Origin: Pisaster brevispinus
Lineage: Eukaryota; Echinodermata; Asteroidea; Forcipulatida; Asteriidae
Assembly: GCA_023634235.1 (NCBI GenBank)
Contig: JAMKCF010000002.1
Location: forward strand, 16,983,091-17,047,090
Length of the DNA stretch: 64,000 bases
Direction: 5' to 3'
Shown here: positions 24,601 through 39,800 of the stretch, one piece after another
How positions within the stretch are numbered: position 1 is the first letter of the stretch
Layout of the letters: each line of letters starts with the position of its first letter
Program-made: the position numbers and the translations under genes
Notes under the pieces: model-generated
Told to the model about the DNA's origin: nothing
Seen by the model: only the letters and a program-made list of their open reading frames with translations
The model's database searches: none

Positions 24601-27600
24601 GCCTTGGCCAGCCTGACCTCCAGATGGTTGTTTTTGTATTGATCGATAGGCCTGGGTCTTTCGCAGGGATAGAGTTTTGCTATCGGCTTTCACTGTCTGT
24701 GGTTTTGTGCACTTATCGTTGGTTTATGCAGATCTGTTTGGACTTAACTTTATCTTTATTTTACACATCACATCCTAATAGAGAGTCATTAAAATATTCA
24801 CTAAAACATAATGCTATTTGAATTGCAGCAAGTGTGAAGTGTTGATCCAATCTTTAATATTCATAGCCATAAGGCCTATATTTCTTCAAAAAGTATTGGG
24901 CAATATAATGATGTGAGAATCACACGAGCTCCAGTCAACTCACGAATATTTCCTCTTAATGGAGAAGTTAAATGAAGACTTGTGCTCAATTAACTTATAG
25001 GAACGGTACCGAATCCAAGCAACTTGTGATATAGCCTGCAACATGAAACAAAACAAAAAATAATGTTTATTGTCTTTGCAATTGTCCAGGTTTGACGATT
25101 CTTCACCTCAGGTCTTGAAAAAAGAAGAAAATAATTAACTTTTGTTATAATGGTTTTCTCCGAGAATAGTTTGTTAATTACAAATAATGGCGTGTGTAGA
25201 TCCCTAAACCGGAGGTTAATTGGGATGGAGCTTTTAAAGTCAGTCTTGTAAGCCAAGCTATTTTTGAATCACATCCCGTACTTATAATCACGCATCACCA
25301 CAGTACCTCATTGAGGAAGTCTTTCATCAATGGAAGGAGGAAATCAACTATTACTAATATTAGGCCCTAGATGAAAGGTTGACGCATCACTTTCAATACA
25401 CAGATTCCATAAGATGAACAGGTTGTAGTATTTGGTGGTTTCTAGTACTAACTTACTACACAAATGATTGATTATGGTTTTATAAAAGTATCGCCTTCTG
25501 TGATATAAGTAAACATTCGTGTACCATACGGATCCAAAACAGAGGGTAGTTTTCAGTTAAGCCCCTATATACTTATTCACCCTCAAGCGTTGTGTATGAC
25601 GTCTGTGCTCTACAACGAATGGTGTGTTCCAAAATGTTCCTGTGTTTACAATGTACAGTTTTTGAACCCTTTGTAAAGGCACTTCTTATCCACTTCTAAG
25701 GATGCAAAATGGTCTCACTAATTAGACCATTTTTGGAAATCAGTTAAATCCTTTTTATCATTTCACATTTTAATAGCAAAGGGTGGTAAATGACCCCATA
25801 ATCAAATTTCCTACAGAATTGACACCAACTGCAAGTTGCAAGTTGCAACACAATCCTTCAATTTGTACGGAACGTCCTTGGTCAATGATTATTCTTATTC
25901 TCGGCGGCAGTGGTTAACAGTCGTGTCTGTATTCATACGCACGTGCCAGCAACAACGTATAGTACAGGACTCTTAACAGCAGCAGTGTTGACAGCAACTG
26001 TAGCAGTAAAACATAATCGCAGTATGAACCTGTCAAAACTATGAACCGATATTCTGTCTGAATGTGCCGTGTCAAGAGTGAGAGTCACACACCAACTTGA
26101 TTAGGAGTTGTGCAAAATAAGGTACGTAAATATTGTACACGATCTTTATTTCGACTGAGATTTGGCCAATTATATTTGATCCTTTCTATGGGAACTACCA
26201 TCGCATTGGTTGATAATTGCACTTTTAATTGATGTCAGTAAAAATCTCCGCAGATATTAATAGCGTTGTTTTCAAATCAATATTTTGGCGCCATGTTTTC
26301 ATCTGAAATCGACAGACACTTCTGTTCATGATCTACATCGGGGTGTAATCAACCTAGAAACTGCTTCAAATGCAGATTGGTTGCTTTAACTATGGCGCTT
26401 CATGCCACCCCTATTCAGTAGTCTGACATTGTTTGATACAGGTCTCACATTCAATCTTCCTTGTGAGTTGAGTTGTTGAGATGTTGTAGTCTAGGCCTAT
26501 CTTTTCGGTAACACATTATCTGTTAGCTGTCAAAAGCAATTCATCTAGGCGTAAATTTATCAATAGTATTGGATCATTCTCTCTTCTTTTTTATCATAAG
26601 GTTTTCAAGGGAAAATTAATATTCATCACATTACTGCAAAAACATAAATAAATAAACAAAATGTTTATAAAATATAAAATAAATGTTTAATTTTCAGAGT
26701 AGCTGGTGTGATTGCTATCTTCCAGTGCTCTATTTTCAAAGACGTGAATTTTACGAAAAGAAATGACAAATCTCTACAAAGTCAATACATTAAAGGGTAG
26801 TTGTGTATCGTGATAATGTTGAAACCTGAACGCAGTAACAGCATGTCAAACCCTCCGGCAATATTGTGATCCACTGTGAAATGTTCTGCTGACAGGACAC
26901 GCAGTAAAAGCTTTAGTATACTGATTGCCCTTTACCATCTCGTTTGGAATTCAGTGCATGGCGGACTCTATCCCACCATCTAACAATCTGTTCATCTTTT
27001 TAAGAGCATTCCCATTTGCTTCATCTCCTGATCACGGTATCCATGCAATTTCCTTCCACTCATCTAGTGTATCAAAAAACCCTAACCTATCTTGGCTGAA
27101 TTTGATATCAGAAATCAGATTGATACCTGTTTCGTTCCATTGGATACCTACTTTTTATGTTTGAAATTTTGTTAGTGATAATAATGTGCAAACAATATTT
27201 ATTCTAAAGAACGATTCAAACAGTCGTCATGTTTCCATGAACAACATTTTCCTAGAGTTGTTCAAGACAATCAAGTATCAATCTTATAAAAACAACCAGC
27301 TTTTAAAAGCATGTTGTATTTTTAACCGTCTACTATTTATCCTTTATATTAATAAATTAATCAATTAACTTGCCATTGTTAAACACAGACGGGAGCCAAA
27401 TCTATGGTGCTGCTATAATGTGGTTTAAGTACACGCCGAACACATCAGCTGTATGCAAATTACTGTCGCATGCAATTAAAGGCGCACTATACGTCCACTC
27501 GGCGGGTCATGTGGTCTGCATGCTTGAACACACTGGAAGCTGTCCCTTAGTAATAAAGTAATCCGGGCAATATCTGTCACCATTGTCTTTGTATATATAT

Positions 27601-28317
27601 ATATATCACATTTCTATGATGTACATTTTGTATGTGCAATTACATCTGCGTGACAGTCAAACCAATTTTAGCTCGTATTTTTATTCTTTTTAAAATTACA
27701 ATCGGTAGGGGCCTACCCATTTTTCACTGGATGAAATAAACAGTGACTTTACATTATCGTACTTAAAAACGTTTCGAAACATAAACACGTATTACAAAGT
27801 GATGCCTGTATAGTTTGTGCTACAACTGAACCCAAAGCACACTAGCCAGTGGCAGCAATAGCATTTTACTGCTAGACGAAGAGAGATGGATGTTGAGCCA
27901 CACTTCCTTCTAAAGCCCCCCGTTCACAGGCAACCATTATTTCACATTCAGCGCACCGCATGAGTCTTATATTCTGCTAGTGAATGGATCAGAGGACAAT
28001 GTCTCCCTTGGCATTATTTTTCCTGCGCCATTATTGTTTGCACGCCGCTTATTAGATCTGCTTTTTTCTTTCATAAAAAATAAAATGTGCTTTTCATTTA
28101 CACGTCTGTCTCAGTCTCAGGGCAAATGAAGTGTATGCGTTCAGGCCTTTTAGCATGAAAAGTATCAGAAATAAATTATTTAACATAGTTTTTAAGATGA
28201 CGCCTCAGACGAAACAGAAGTTCTGAATACGAAAAGGGTGACATGTGTATAATTACGGTTTAAGAATGGATTCAAAAGTAATGATTCATGAACGTTTTAC
28301 TTTTCCTATCATAACAG

Positions 28318-28375
28318 TTCTCAATTTAATTGAATTCAATTCAATAAAACCTTATTTTCTACGTATGAAAATTTC
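28318..28375 (-). mobile_element. Possible 3' tail of a retroelement (minus)
   Basis: ATTGAATTCAATTCAATAAAA followed by CTTATTTTC reads on the minus strand as an A/T-rich end followed by TTGAATTGAATTC-type tail repeats. This resembles the tail at 63753-63800. Only the tail is recognisable, so the family is unknown. Confidence 0.35.
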
Positions 28376-30878
28376 TTTGAATTTTTAATAAAATCACAAG
28401 CGTTGTACGTCATATACACAGGAAGCAATTATGATTTCGTTTAATTACCTGTCTCTATGATAATCTATTACCCGCTTTTATCCAAATCGATTTTGAACCG
28501 CGAGTTTTTTCTTTTTTAGTGTGGAAGCAGACATTTTCGATTATTGTTTTTAATCTTCAAAATATATCACCAAACATGATCGATTGATAATTGATTCTTT
28601 CTTGGATGTATATCACTTGTCTAAAATGAAATCTTTCGTAATGCAGACAAAAATACAGTTCTTTTCTTTTCAATATTTCTGTAGAATTATATTGTCTGAT
28701 ACAGATTGACGCAGACACTCCTATAATTTGAGTATAGGCATCATGACAATACTCAAGCGTAATATCGTATTATTTTTGTCTGCGTTAATTCTACAGACTC
28801 AGTAGCAACATGTGTGTGGGTGTGTTTGTGTCAAGTAAATATAAATGCATCCTATATACATATTTCTCCCTTGCAAGATGTAGGTGTGTCTTCGCAGCAA
28901 ACAAATGAACATGCCGAAAATTACCTGTGTTCTCTTAAAACAGCAATTTAGACACAATGTTTATACGGTGGGTCTGTTACCGTTCGTTCTATAGAATGGT
29001 AGCGCTCTGCCCAAACCTCCCATCGTGTCAGTTATTCGGGGTATTGGCCACCGTTAATTTAGCAGGTCAGATGTTGAGTCGCTACTCACTCCCCCAAAAA
29101 GCACGCCCCGGGATTCATTGTAAATTAATCCTAATGAAATTAGCATGTATGATGTACATATATCATGTCCCTGGCAATAAGGCGGCATGTGGAGCTGGAC
29201 AGTGGGGGCCAGCAGGCGCGAACTTGTCTACGCGATGCAGAGCCCCAGTACACTCCTGCACCATGCTGACGGAACTCGCTCCCTTTTGTGAAATAGCATT
29301 GACTGAAAGATGTAGATGACAATGCATAAGTAAAAATGGCAAAATTTAATTAACTAATGGGATATACAAATGATTTAGCAATTCAATTATTTAACGTTCC
29401 TGATTCAACATTTTATTAGTGAATGATTAAATAGAAGTCTCAAGAGGTTTTTCTTCTCCTTCAACATTACTGTAGGACCTATGGGATTAAACTCGAGATA
29501 AAAATGTGGACGTTTTCCGTTTTTGAAAGCTGTTTTCATGACCCGTCTAATGGCGCATCAGACAATATTTCCTGTCGTCATTGTTCACATGTTTTTGTTG
29601 AAGTTGAGCCTAGATTTGACCTTTTCTATTGTACCAGTGCAGCAATTACGCTTATGTCCAGTGTTTTACATTATTTTGATTTAGCAGTCAGTGAGCTAAC
29701 CATGTAGCAAATATCTGTTTAAAATTTTTTTAACCCCCATCTTTAAATGACACAAGAGGCTACAATGGTTGAAATTATCACAATGCTAGCCAAACTACGC
29801 ATTGTTTGTATGCAGGTCACATCATTCGTTTCTTTAGATCAATAAACATACAATATTATTTTGTCCTTGTGAGCAAAAATGGCAGCTCAATATCGTAATA
29901 CAAATCAGCCCTATGGGATAGTTCAAGAGCGCCATGTTTGTTTTGAATTCAAGCAACGCATGATTTAAGATCAATGCTTTTCTGGTATTTTGTTTTTCAA
30001 ATCTTTAATTTTTTCTTACACTGTTGAGGCTGTAAATGGGTTCTACAAAGAGATAACCGGTTGAATTTCTGAAGTATTAAACGTCCTTGATATACACTAA
30101 TTATTTATATTATACATATTCGCGCCATATGTTGAGGCGTTCCAACTGATTGTTGAAATCTTTTTCTGTAATTAACAGCAACCCCTGTTGATTTACCAAC
30201 TATGAAAATAAATGTGGAAATTTAACGTTCAGAAACATATGGGTTTTTAATCAGCTGTAAATCATAACAGGCGTGTTGGCAAAACTTTCGATGTTAAACA
30301 CGTTTTAGTGAGGACTACATATAAGTAACCGGCATTGAAAGGTCAAGTCCATCAGCGTGAAGTCACGGGCGGATCTATAGCTTCTGTTCAGTCTACGTCA
30401 GGATCGGTGTAATTCAAGTGCCTGGGTTTTGGCCGGATATAGACTTGACATGCCACGAGCCGAGACGACTTAAATACAGACGGGAAACTTGGTCTAAAAA
30501 TACATGGAAGCTTCCTGGTTATATCCATCGGATCTGCATAATCGCAGTCGGGGCTTCTTACAAGAGCCATCATACAATTCCAGTCACGAGATGGGGGTAT
30601 TTGTGGATACACATGGCAATGGGAAATGATGGCAATTATACGACATAATCAAGACAAACGTTCTTAACGCCAGCGGGGAAGAAACAGTGCAACCTCATGT
30701 CTGCTTTTTAATTTGTTTTATTTAGTCCATGTTATAAAACAAGTAGGTCCTATCCGAGTTGTATGTTACGGAGCGATAATTTTACAGGTAGATAACCAAT
30801 AAGAGGTGCACATTTTTAGACCTAATCACAGCTCATTATAATTTTGTTTGTCAACACAGGTATCCGTTTACAGTAACC

Positions 30879-33800
30879 ATGGAGACATCTAGCCTAGAAC
30901 GTGAACTCATCTGTCCAATTTGCCAGGACTACTTCACAACGCCGTTGTCGTTGCCATGTCAACACAACGTCTGCCACAGATGCGCGAAAGAGCAGGTGCT
31001 CTCCCTAGCAACAGCTGATGAGAGACGAGACCATAGCTCCTCCGAGAGCCTTAACAATGCAACCAGTCCAACGAACTCTGTGGCGTCACTTCCGGTAACA
31101 CCTACTCGGCCCCTGTCTCGGAGCAATTCACGTTCGTCCTTCCGGAGGAGGGCGACAGTCAGCGGGGCGCCCTCTGCGGCCGGCACAACGGGGCGAACAC
31201 CCTTAAGACAGACGGAATCGCCTGCGAATAGCCCAAGGGGAACAGGTACTACGTCATCAAAGGGAAAATCGGGTATGTCTTTAGCTTGTGTCCATGCTAA
31301 AAAGTTCTTCTGCCCAACGTGCCGAGAAAACGTGGAGCTGGGTGAGAAGGGTTTGACTGGACTGTACCGAAACTTTGCATTGGAGGTCATCGTTGACAGG
31401 TAAGACACTTTCTATTTACATAAAACTCAACAACAACAACAAACAAACAACAACAACAACAACATATTGCTTAAAAAAGGCAAATAATTAAAACAGACAA
31501 AGAAACAATAATTTTCATTAAAAAAATGCATTAGCTAAAATTGTAGTACTTTGTACTTTCATGATTTGAAATGTCATTCCTTTAAGATGTTTATTAATAG
31601 AGTGAAACCATATGGATCTGAAGACGGTCTCGATGCTTGAGTCACTGTCTCTTAGGAATCTAGCCTCATCTGGATACAATTCAATTGAACAAGTTGTTTG
31701 TCGAAGGTTATATATCGTAGGCCATTGGGGGTCAACAGCTTGTACGTAATAATATGACTCTTCTTCAGATCTCTATCTATCTATTTGCGAAATGTTTGAG
31801 GTTTGATCAATCAACAAATCAAAGATCAAATTTCAGGCTCAATACCAATACAAACTAACAACTAAAGTAAAACAACCCCAAACGAGATTACCACTAACCT
31901 GTCAAACTTGTTTTTGATCGAAACGGCACGGGGGAACTGCATGCATTTCCCCCATGAGCTGTCACCTGGATCATACCGATTACTGGGATTATGCAGATTA
32001 AAATGTTGGTATGAATCTAAGGTCAACTTCGAAAGTGTTTGAGGTGCAGAATGTCTTCTGGCCTCGTCCTTAAAGATGTACCAAGGACGCGGTCGATGTC
32101 CAAGCTGTCGGTCTGTATTTCGAGAAATATTAATCTGGAAAGAATGCTTGAGTGCCGCGCACTGCGTTTCATCTCTCGTCAAATTATGGTGCGAAAACAT
32201 TCAAGATAGCTTTAAGACGATAATGATTCGGCCGGACTAAGAAGTTATTGAAGTAACTGGTGTTTCCATCTTTCTGCTAGACGTGACACAGTTTTAGCAC
32301 AATTTTCGATGCTAGTGCCGTTTTGTCGACTACACTTCATCTTTCAAACAGTTTATTTTTATTGGAACGGCAATTACCACTCAAGAATATCAACCAGCTT
32401 CTAATTACCGTATGAACAAACTCGAAAACATGTTTTCACAATTTGCCTGGAATAATGCCCAAACTTGAGATACCTTATGTTGTCCTAAACCGTGTGTTTT
32501 CAAAGGTTAAGGTGAAAGCGGGATGCACCATTTTTTACGGAATAGGAGGAAACTTGATCTTCAATGTCAACTTCACGTTGTTTTCGTTCCCGTGGTAGGT
32601 TCAAGCTAGCCGCCAAGAAGGCTGCAAGCATCCCGTGCGGACTGTGTAAAGTCAAACCTCCGCTAGACGCAACCAAAAGCTGCCTAGACTGCAAAGTCAG
32701 CTACTGCAACGAGTGTTACAAGAACTTCCATGTGTGGGGAACTTCTAGGGCACAGCATGAACATATTGGACCTACACATAACTTCAGGCCTAAGGTAAAG
32801 ATGTTGAATCTGGTAAATGAGTAACCCGAATACCAGATAACTCAAGTCGAAGGGTGAATCCCAGTTTAGAATAACTTGGTGTATATTACTTAAGAATAAC
32901 TTAGGTTTATATTACTTAAATAAGAATAACTGGTTTGTACTACTTTCTTGACTTCATCACTATTGACCTTTCTTTTGCAACGTCACAGCCAACCAAGGCT
33001 TGAAAAAATATGGAAAGCCATAAATGCTAAGCATAAACAGATAGACATGTTACACAAATATTCAAAAATAGTGTTGAATTTGTTGGAAACAAAGCAAGCA
33101 ATCATGGGATATATATTTTTTGTAAATGAAAGTTTGAATTACTAGAATGAAGACATCTTCAACCTGTGCTGTTCTTAATAATGTTAATAAGACTTTCGCT
33201 CATTATTTATTTCAGTTTTTAAATACTTTTTAAAATAATTTGAAGTCGCCCGAGATAGGCGAGCCACTCAATATGGAAAAACAAAAAGTGGTTTGCCTCG
33301 TGTTGACTGACTCCACCAAGAGTTTATAATTTTATTTAATTTCCGCGTACACTTTGTAAAAAAAATGAAGTTCATGTTTTCAAATGTATGTTGATGTTTA
33401 GACGATCACCTGCACCGAGCATCCGACCGAGAGGGTAACGATGTACTGTGATGGCTGTCAGAAACCCGTCTGCCACCGATGCAAATTCAGCGGCACTCAC
33501 GCCAAACACAAGATGTCCATTATTGAGAGGAAATACACCATTGTTAAGGTAAGACACACGACTACCTTTTTATTGCAACTCCTCTTTATTAATTATAGAA
33601 GAAACCTAATTTATTACTCATTTGTTTTCCTTTCCATCACAATTAGGAGAAACTAGAGAGTTACCTCGCCGCAATCAGAGGGAAGCGTGAAGCAATACGG
33701 AACAGCGTAGACACCCTCAACGGTCTGAGTGGCAAAATAGAGGTAAAGGAAATTACTGCTCTGCTCTTTTCTTTGTTTGTTTGTTTGTTTGTTTGTTTTG

Positions 33801-36800
33801 TTTTTTTTTCCCCCGGGGGATTATGGTTTATTGACGACATGTCACCAAATCATACATCAGATCGTTGAAACAAACACATGATAAAAGTAAAAGCAAGACA
33901 CAGCGTTTAAAAAAAGAATTAACACTTAGAACATTAATCTTGGAAAAGAGCGGAGAAGAAATCCCATTTATGATAGAAACTGGCCAACTTACTGTTACTG
34001 GTGTAAATAAATTTTTCCATGGCATAATAATTTTTGAGTTCTGTTTTGAATATTAACAAGGATGGTCTGTTCTGAGACATTTTCCTTTTGTAAATATGAA
34101 AACGGCAAACTAATAAAATAAGGTTTGTAGCTTTACACTTAAAGTCTGTTTTGCCAAATAGAAAAGCTTCATTGTCAGGGATGATATTTAACTTAGTCGT
34201 ATAATTAATCCATGAAACAACTGCTGTCCAAAAAGGAATTGTAACGGCACATGAGCAAAACAAATGGATAAGAGTCTCCTCCTCATTATTACAAAAAGTA
34301 CATAAATTAGAGTTCAGCTTGTTGATTTTGAAAAGAAAACTGTTTGTGCCTAGAATTCTATGAATTAGTCTGTACTGGAACCATCTCAGTCTAGTGTCTA
34401 TTGTGCAGTTGAAAAGAATATTTAAAAAATTAACGACCATTTAGAAAAACTATAATCTATTTGCAAACTAAAGTTCCACTTAGGAATAAATGTATAAGTA
34501 ACTTTTCTGGAGGAGTTCAAGACCTTCAAGATTTTGCTGGAGCCTTTTTTGTCCCTCAAAAGGGTCTTGAAATTGAATGGAATAAAAGGAAGTTGAACAG
34601 TTCCTTTCGTAAAAGGCAAAATGTTTGGAAAAGCAGACTTGATGGCCCTGACCACACCCCCATATTCCAAAAAATTAGCTTTAATATGAAATTTATTTCT
34701 GAAACCATCTAAGGACAAAAAATTCCCAGCATCATCGACAAGGTTATAGATATAATTGACTCCTGCCGACTCCCAATGTTTGAAATAGATGCATTTTTTA
34801 TCAACCTTAATTTTGTCATTGTGCCACAGAGTATTGGTCCATATTTCTTCAGCGGTCTCTGGGCTATGAGCCATGGTGAATTTTGACCATGATGTAAAGA
34901 CGTTTCTCCAAAAAGGGTTCCCATACGGAGTTTTTTTATGTGCATAAAGTAATTTCAGGGAACCGCCTTCAAAACTGGACAATCCAGAAATGTCCATAAT
35001 CTTGTGAAATAAATGAACCCATCCACAACCATTGTCAGAAATTAGGAGTCTGCGGAGCCAAGTTATTTTAAGAGCGTTCATATAATTATTCTCGAACATC
35101 TGTCATGCGGAGCCCACCTTTGGCTGTAGTCTTGAACCATTTCATTTCTGCTAACCCGGTCGTGTCCCCTCCAAATAAACTTAAATAACATAGAGTTTAA
35201 TTCGTTAACAATACTAACAGGCGGATCAGGGATAGTTAAAATAAGAAAAGTAAGCTAAGACAGAAGCAAAGATTTGGCAACAGTGATTCGGCCAAGCACC
35301 GTAAGATTCCTTTTGGACCAACTCGAAATCAGGTTACGTAATGAAAGTATAGTCGTGTTGTAATTGAGTAGAACCATGGAATGCAGATCAATGGAAAACT
35401 GAATACCCAGTATTTTAAAAGTTTCTAAAGGTTCCACCCAGTGTGCATTGATCTCTTCGCATATCTTGCCATCTTGACCTTTCTCTGACCCTATCCAAAC
35501 CACATTAGTTTTATCTACATTGACTTTTAATCCGGACATTTTGGCAAATGCGTCAAGGATGTTAAATGCAGTAATCATAGATTTAGCAGAACCATCAAGA
35601 AATAAAACAGTGTCATCGGCATACTGGGATAATCGAAACTCTTTACCGGCTACCTTAATACCTTTTAAGTCTTCATTATTATCTATCATCATCAGAGCTG
35701 CTAAGTTGATAAATTCGCTAAGCAAAGACATGGCAAATACTACATGGAAAATGAAAAGATTTATGTTTTATTTGCTTTATAGTTTTCCTTGATACGTTAG
35801 CTCAAAGAAGTTGAGTCAAGGTTGGAGAACACTGTGTATTGGATTCTCCGACAGCTTTTTAGTACCCGACTTAACAGTTCTGGTGCATAATATCCTGCAG
35901 AAGTCAGGAAGTTTTAGTTTATTTTATTCGATCCCATGAGTCACTTGAAATTCTTAAAGGTACATTTGTTATAATGGGAGAAGATGAGAAGTGAAAGACT
36001 TGTATATTTGGCCTACTTTGCAATATTATGAGAATTTACATAGAACAGAATGACGACTATTATTCGAATGTTAACAACAACCTGTTCGATTAAAACATAT
36101 TAAGTAAATCAAACACCCCGAGTATACAGTCGTCCCATATTTACAATGTAGCCACGTTGTATGGGTGAAACATGCCATCACACTAACACCGTCTGCCATT
36201 TTGTTGATCCAGCTTTTTGACTCCTCAAAATTACGGACGGTGTTAGTTCACGAAGTAAAAGGAAACCGCACGATATTGAGGGATATTTGTGTGAATCATT
36301 ACATTCTATCTTTAAAACATCTTTCCAACCATATCAATATAATAACAAACGCTTTTTATAGCCCATATCGCCCGATCCGAAGGCAGTGTGACCCTTTTAC
36401 ATTTTAAATTTCATCAACTGAGTCATCTCACTGTCTGTATCTGCTTGTAGCATTTGATCTTTATTATTGAAGACTTCAGAGCTAACTATACTTTACTAAA
36501 CTTTACATTGAATATTCTGTCAAGCAAACGTCAATCTTGTAGGCATGTGGTTTGGTAAATGTTAAACGTTTGGCTTCCTGTTGCAAGGTGTCTGGCCCTT
36601 GGTTCTAATACCATGTCATTCCCAGGGGATAAACTTATTGTCCTCGGATAAATGCTGCAATTATATAAGTTAGACATAAGCGTGACATCATCTTGGGCGT
36701 TTCCCTATGTTGTCTCCATATAATTTCACACATCCTTCTGTTCAGACTGATGGCTTAGCCTGCATAGACACGGATGGCAACGTCCTTCCCTTTTGAAACA

Positions 36801-39800
36801 CTTTTTCTTTCAAACGTTGTTGAACAGTATTTGTCTGGAAAGCGTTAAGTTTACAATTCCAACATAATAATTATCATGTTCACTGATAGGAAAAAGTCTA
36901 CATGCTAGTTGTAGCATTATCATCCCAAACAATGAGAATAACTTGATTCAGGGGGCTGAATGGCAGTCTGTCCAACATTACCATCGTTACCATCGTTACT
37001 ATATCTTGATTCAGAGCATGCACAAAGTAGCAAGTTAGATATTAATATCGATGTTGAACCTTTGGTGTGCTTAAAATAAGCATATTATAGCAATATTATC
37101 GTTAATTTTCTCAAAAGTTGTCCCCAGATTTACCGTAAGCTTTGATTGTATTAAAAGCTTTCATTGATTCGTTAAAATGAAATGATTCAGGGGAAGAGTT
37201 ATATTTTAACTAGTCATATAGCTTTGATTGTGTTAACCGATTAACTGGCTGTAATTATAAGCTTTCATTGATTCGTTAAAATGAAATGATTCAGGGGAAG
37301 AGTTATATTTTAACTAGTCATATAGCTTTGATTGTGTTAACCGATTAACTGGTTGTAATTCTAAGCTTTTATTGATTCGTTAAAATGAAATGATTCAGGG
37401 GAAGAGTTATATTTTAACTAGTCATATAGTTTCATCGTGTTCATGTAAATTAAATGTCGTTTTCTTCATCACGGACGATGTTTTGGAATGAAAACTAGTG
37501 TCTTTCACGAGCGAATGTTCTTATTTCAGGAAAATGGTGGCATGGCACGGGACCAGCTCGCTGCTTCACTGTCCACCCTCCACGCCACCCTGGCAGACCG
37601 CAGTGCAAACCTCTCCCAGGCCACTGAAGCAGAGATAGTTCGTAGAGTGGAGGCAGTCAGAACACAGCTCCAGAGCTATCAAGATATCTTGAAGGGATGT
37701 AGTGTGGTGGATCTGGCACAGGAGATGTTGAAGGAGACCGATAAGGCCTGCTTTGTGCAGGCTGCTAGGCCGATACTTGGCCGGTGAGTGTACCTGGTCA
37801 TCATACAGGAGTTTCTGTATTGCCCAAGGTTGTTCTTAACTGGTTGCTTCCAATATGAATTGAAGTTTGCATGCGTGCACATATCCCCTCACATACATCA
37901 TGTTTTTGAGGCAAACAAACAAAACCAAGAAAAAAACCAAGAAAAAAAAACCCAACCCCAAACAAACCAATGATCAAGTACGCTGAAAATTGTGTTTTTT
38001 CTCTTGATTTTTACAAGCATTTCTCTTATAAAACAAAAAATTCTGAATAATACGTGAAAGCTAGTGCCATTCTTGTGGCCTTTCCTCATTTTGTGACGTC
38101 GTTCTCGCCGTCGGCGGCCAGCGTTGTTTTAACTGGTTTTTAAAATTTTAATTCGGCTGAATTCGTGCTTTCACATCTTCCACATACTTTTGTTTTGTTG
38201 CTTGGTCTTGCGGGTTGGTTGCTTCTCAGAAATCTCAAAGTACATTTAAATGTTGTCACATACTGAAGCAGTCCATCATTTATACGAATATTTTTTTGTG
38301 TATGTTACAATTATCCTTTGTACTTGACAGACTGATTGAGACTGTAAAGGTCATAAAAGAGGCGGAACTTAGTCCGGTCCATGCCTATCATGATTTCAAC
38401 AACTTCACTGTCGACAACGAGGGCGCACTCCGCGCTCTTACGTGTCTCAGATTTCATAAAGGTAAGATATTTTGGTGAACTATTTTGTCTGTTATTACAT
38501 TTAAAAAATTGAAACAGGTGGCCCAAAGGCCAAAATCGCTTCAATGTATACACTTTAAGAAGAAAAAAAGTTTGTATAAATTGCGATGTAAAAAAATACA
38601 TTATAAATATTAAAAATATAAAGTTAAGGAATGCTGGGCATGTGATAACATCATAATTGTTTTTAGTAATAACACTTTTAGAGAAAGATTTCATGAAATT
38701 ACTACACCGGATTGATGATGCATGAAAAACTTGTACAAAGTTTTTTATAATGAAACTTCGTCTGTACCAATTCACTTTCTTCTAATGCAGTTTTCAGACT
38801 GATGGATACTTGTTAATTTTAGTTCATATTAGGAAGCTGTTATCACTAGCCTTTGATCTAATAATCAGTAATAATGATCTTGTACTACATAATATGACGC
38901 CAGAGCAACCTTCAAAATTAATCAAACTTTTAACCAATGAACAGCACCAGATGCTCCAAGCATATCTGCTAAGAGATGTCAGTCATACAATCACGTGACT
39001 GTTGAGTGGGACCCGCCCACTGGGGACTCCAAAGCCGATACATACCGGTTAGAGTACCGTAAGTCGATTCGGAACGACGGTGGGACCAAGCCACCCACTC
39101 CAACCACTCTGTCCCGGGAGAACACATTCAGTGGCCGGAGCGACTCGTCCTCGGACGATTTGTGGACGTCAGTTGAGGAGATAAAACAGTGCAGGTACGG
39201 CGGAAATAAGTCACATTATTGTCTTAATGTAGACCAACAGGCTTTTAACACAGAATCGTCTGAGTTTGTTTTTAACAACAGCGATGTGGTAGTCAGGTGA
39301 ATTTGGGTAATACATCAAAACGATTAATCCCAGTAACCTTTGAACTAAGAACCTGTCGCGGTCAGTAATAAAAAGCATAACCCCGATACTTTTGACGAAA
39401 TACAGACCCACGAGTTAGAGGTCCTCCTTTTCGCCACAATCTTCACCTGACTTCCTATACACGTGGAATGACATAATTTAAGTGCATCTACGCGTGAATT
39501 TCGCAAATAATATGTATTTTTAAACCAAACTATAGTTGACTCAGTAAACATTGAATGATGATGAGCATTCATTTATTTATTTTGTTATCAGATTTGTCCT
39601 GACTGACCTTGAGCCAGAGAGTAGATATAAGGTCAGAGTTCGTGGAGAGAATCGGGCTGGAAAAGGAGAGTACAGCAAGAGCGTGGTAATCAGAACAGTA
39701 CCTGCTGCTGGTAAGAATACTTGCTTTGGTCGAATCCATCATTGTCGGGTTCCCTGATTAAGAATACGATCATAGCAACGATCGATACAATTAAAATGTC

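Larger units (their letters stand above)
20601..30878. other. Intergenic DNA upstream of the TRIM gene, no gene seen
   Basis: Mostly AT-rich, with unsupported short frames. It probably includes the promoter and a non-coding first exon of the TRIM gene. One candidate donor is AAATAAG|GTACGT (exon end 26121), which follows a less AT-rich stretch with CAG-rich repeats (about 25900-26120). An acceptor ending TCAACACAG (30859) or TTTACAG (30873) just before the TRIM start codon supports a spliced leader. AT dinucleotides lie at about 27591-27606. Confidence 0.45.

Noticed and set aside
28957..29319. 120-codon plus-strand open frame in a GC-richer patch
   Set aside because: No recognisable domain, start context or splice partners; a shadow frame on the other strand is similarly open.
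31862..32200. 112-codon minus-strand open frame in TRIM intron 1
   Set aside because: No known domain and no splice or promoter support; probably chance.
38983..39194. Alternative TRIM exon 7 start after GATGTCAG (38982)
   Set aside because: It breaks the reading phase from exon 6 and leads to a stop; the acceptor at 38950 keeps frame and restores the conserved segment before FN3.
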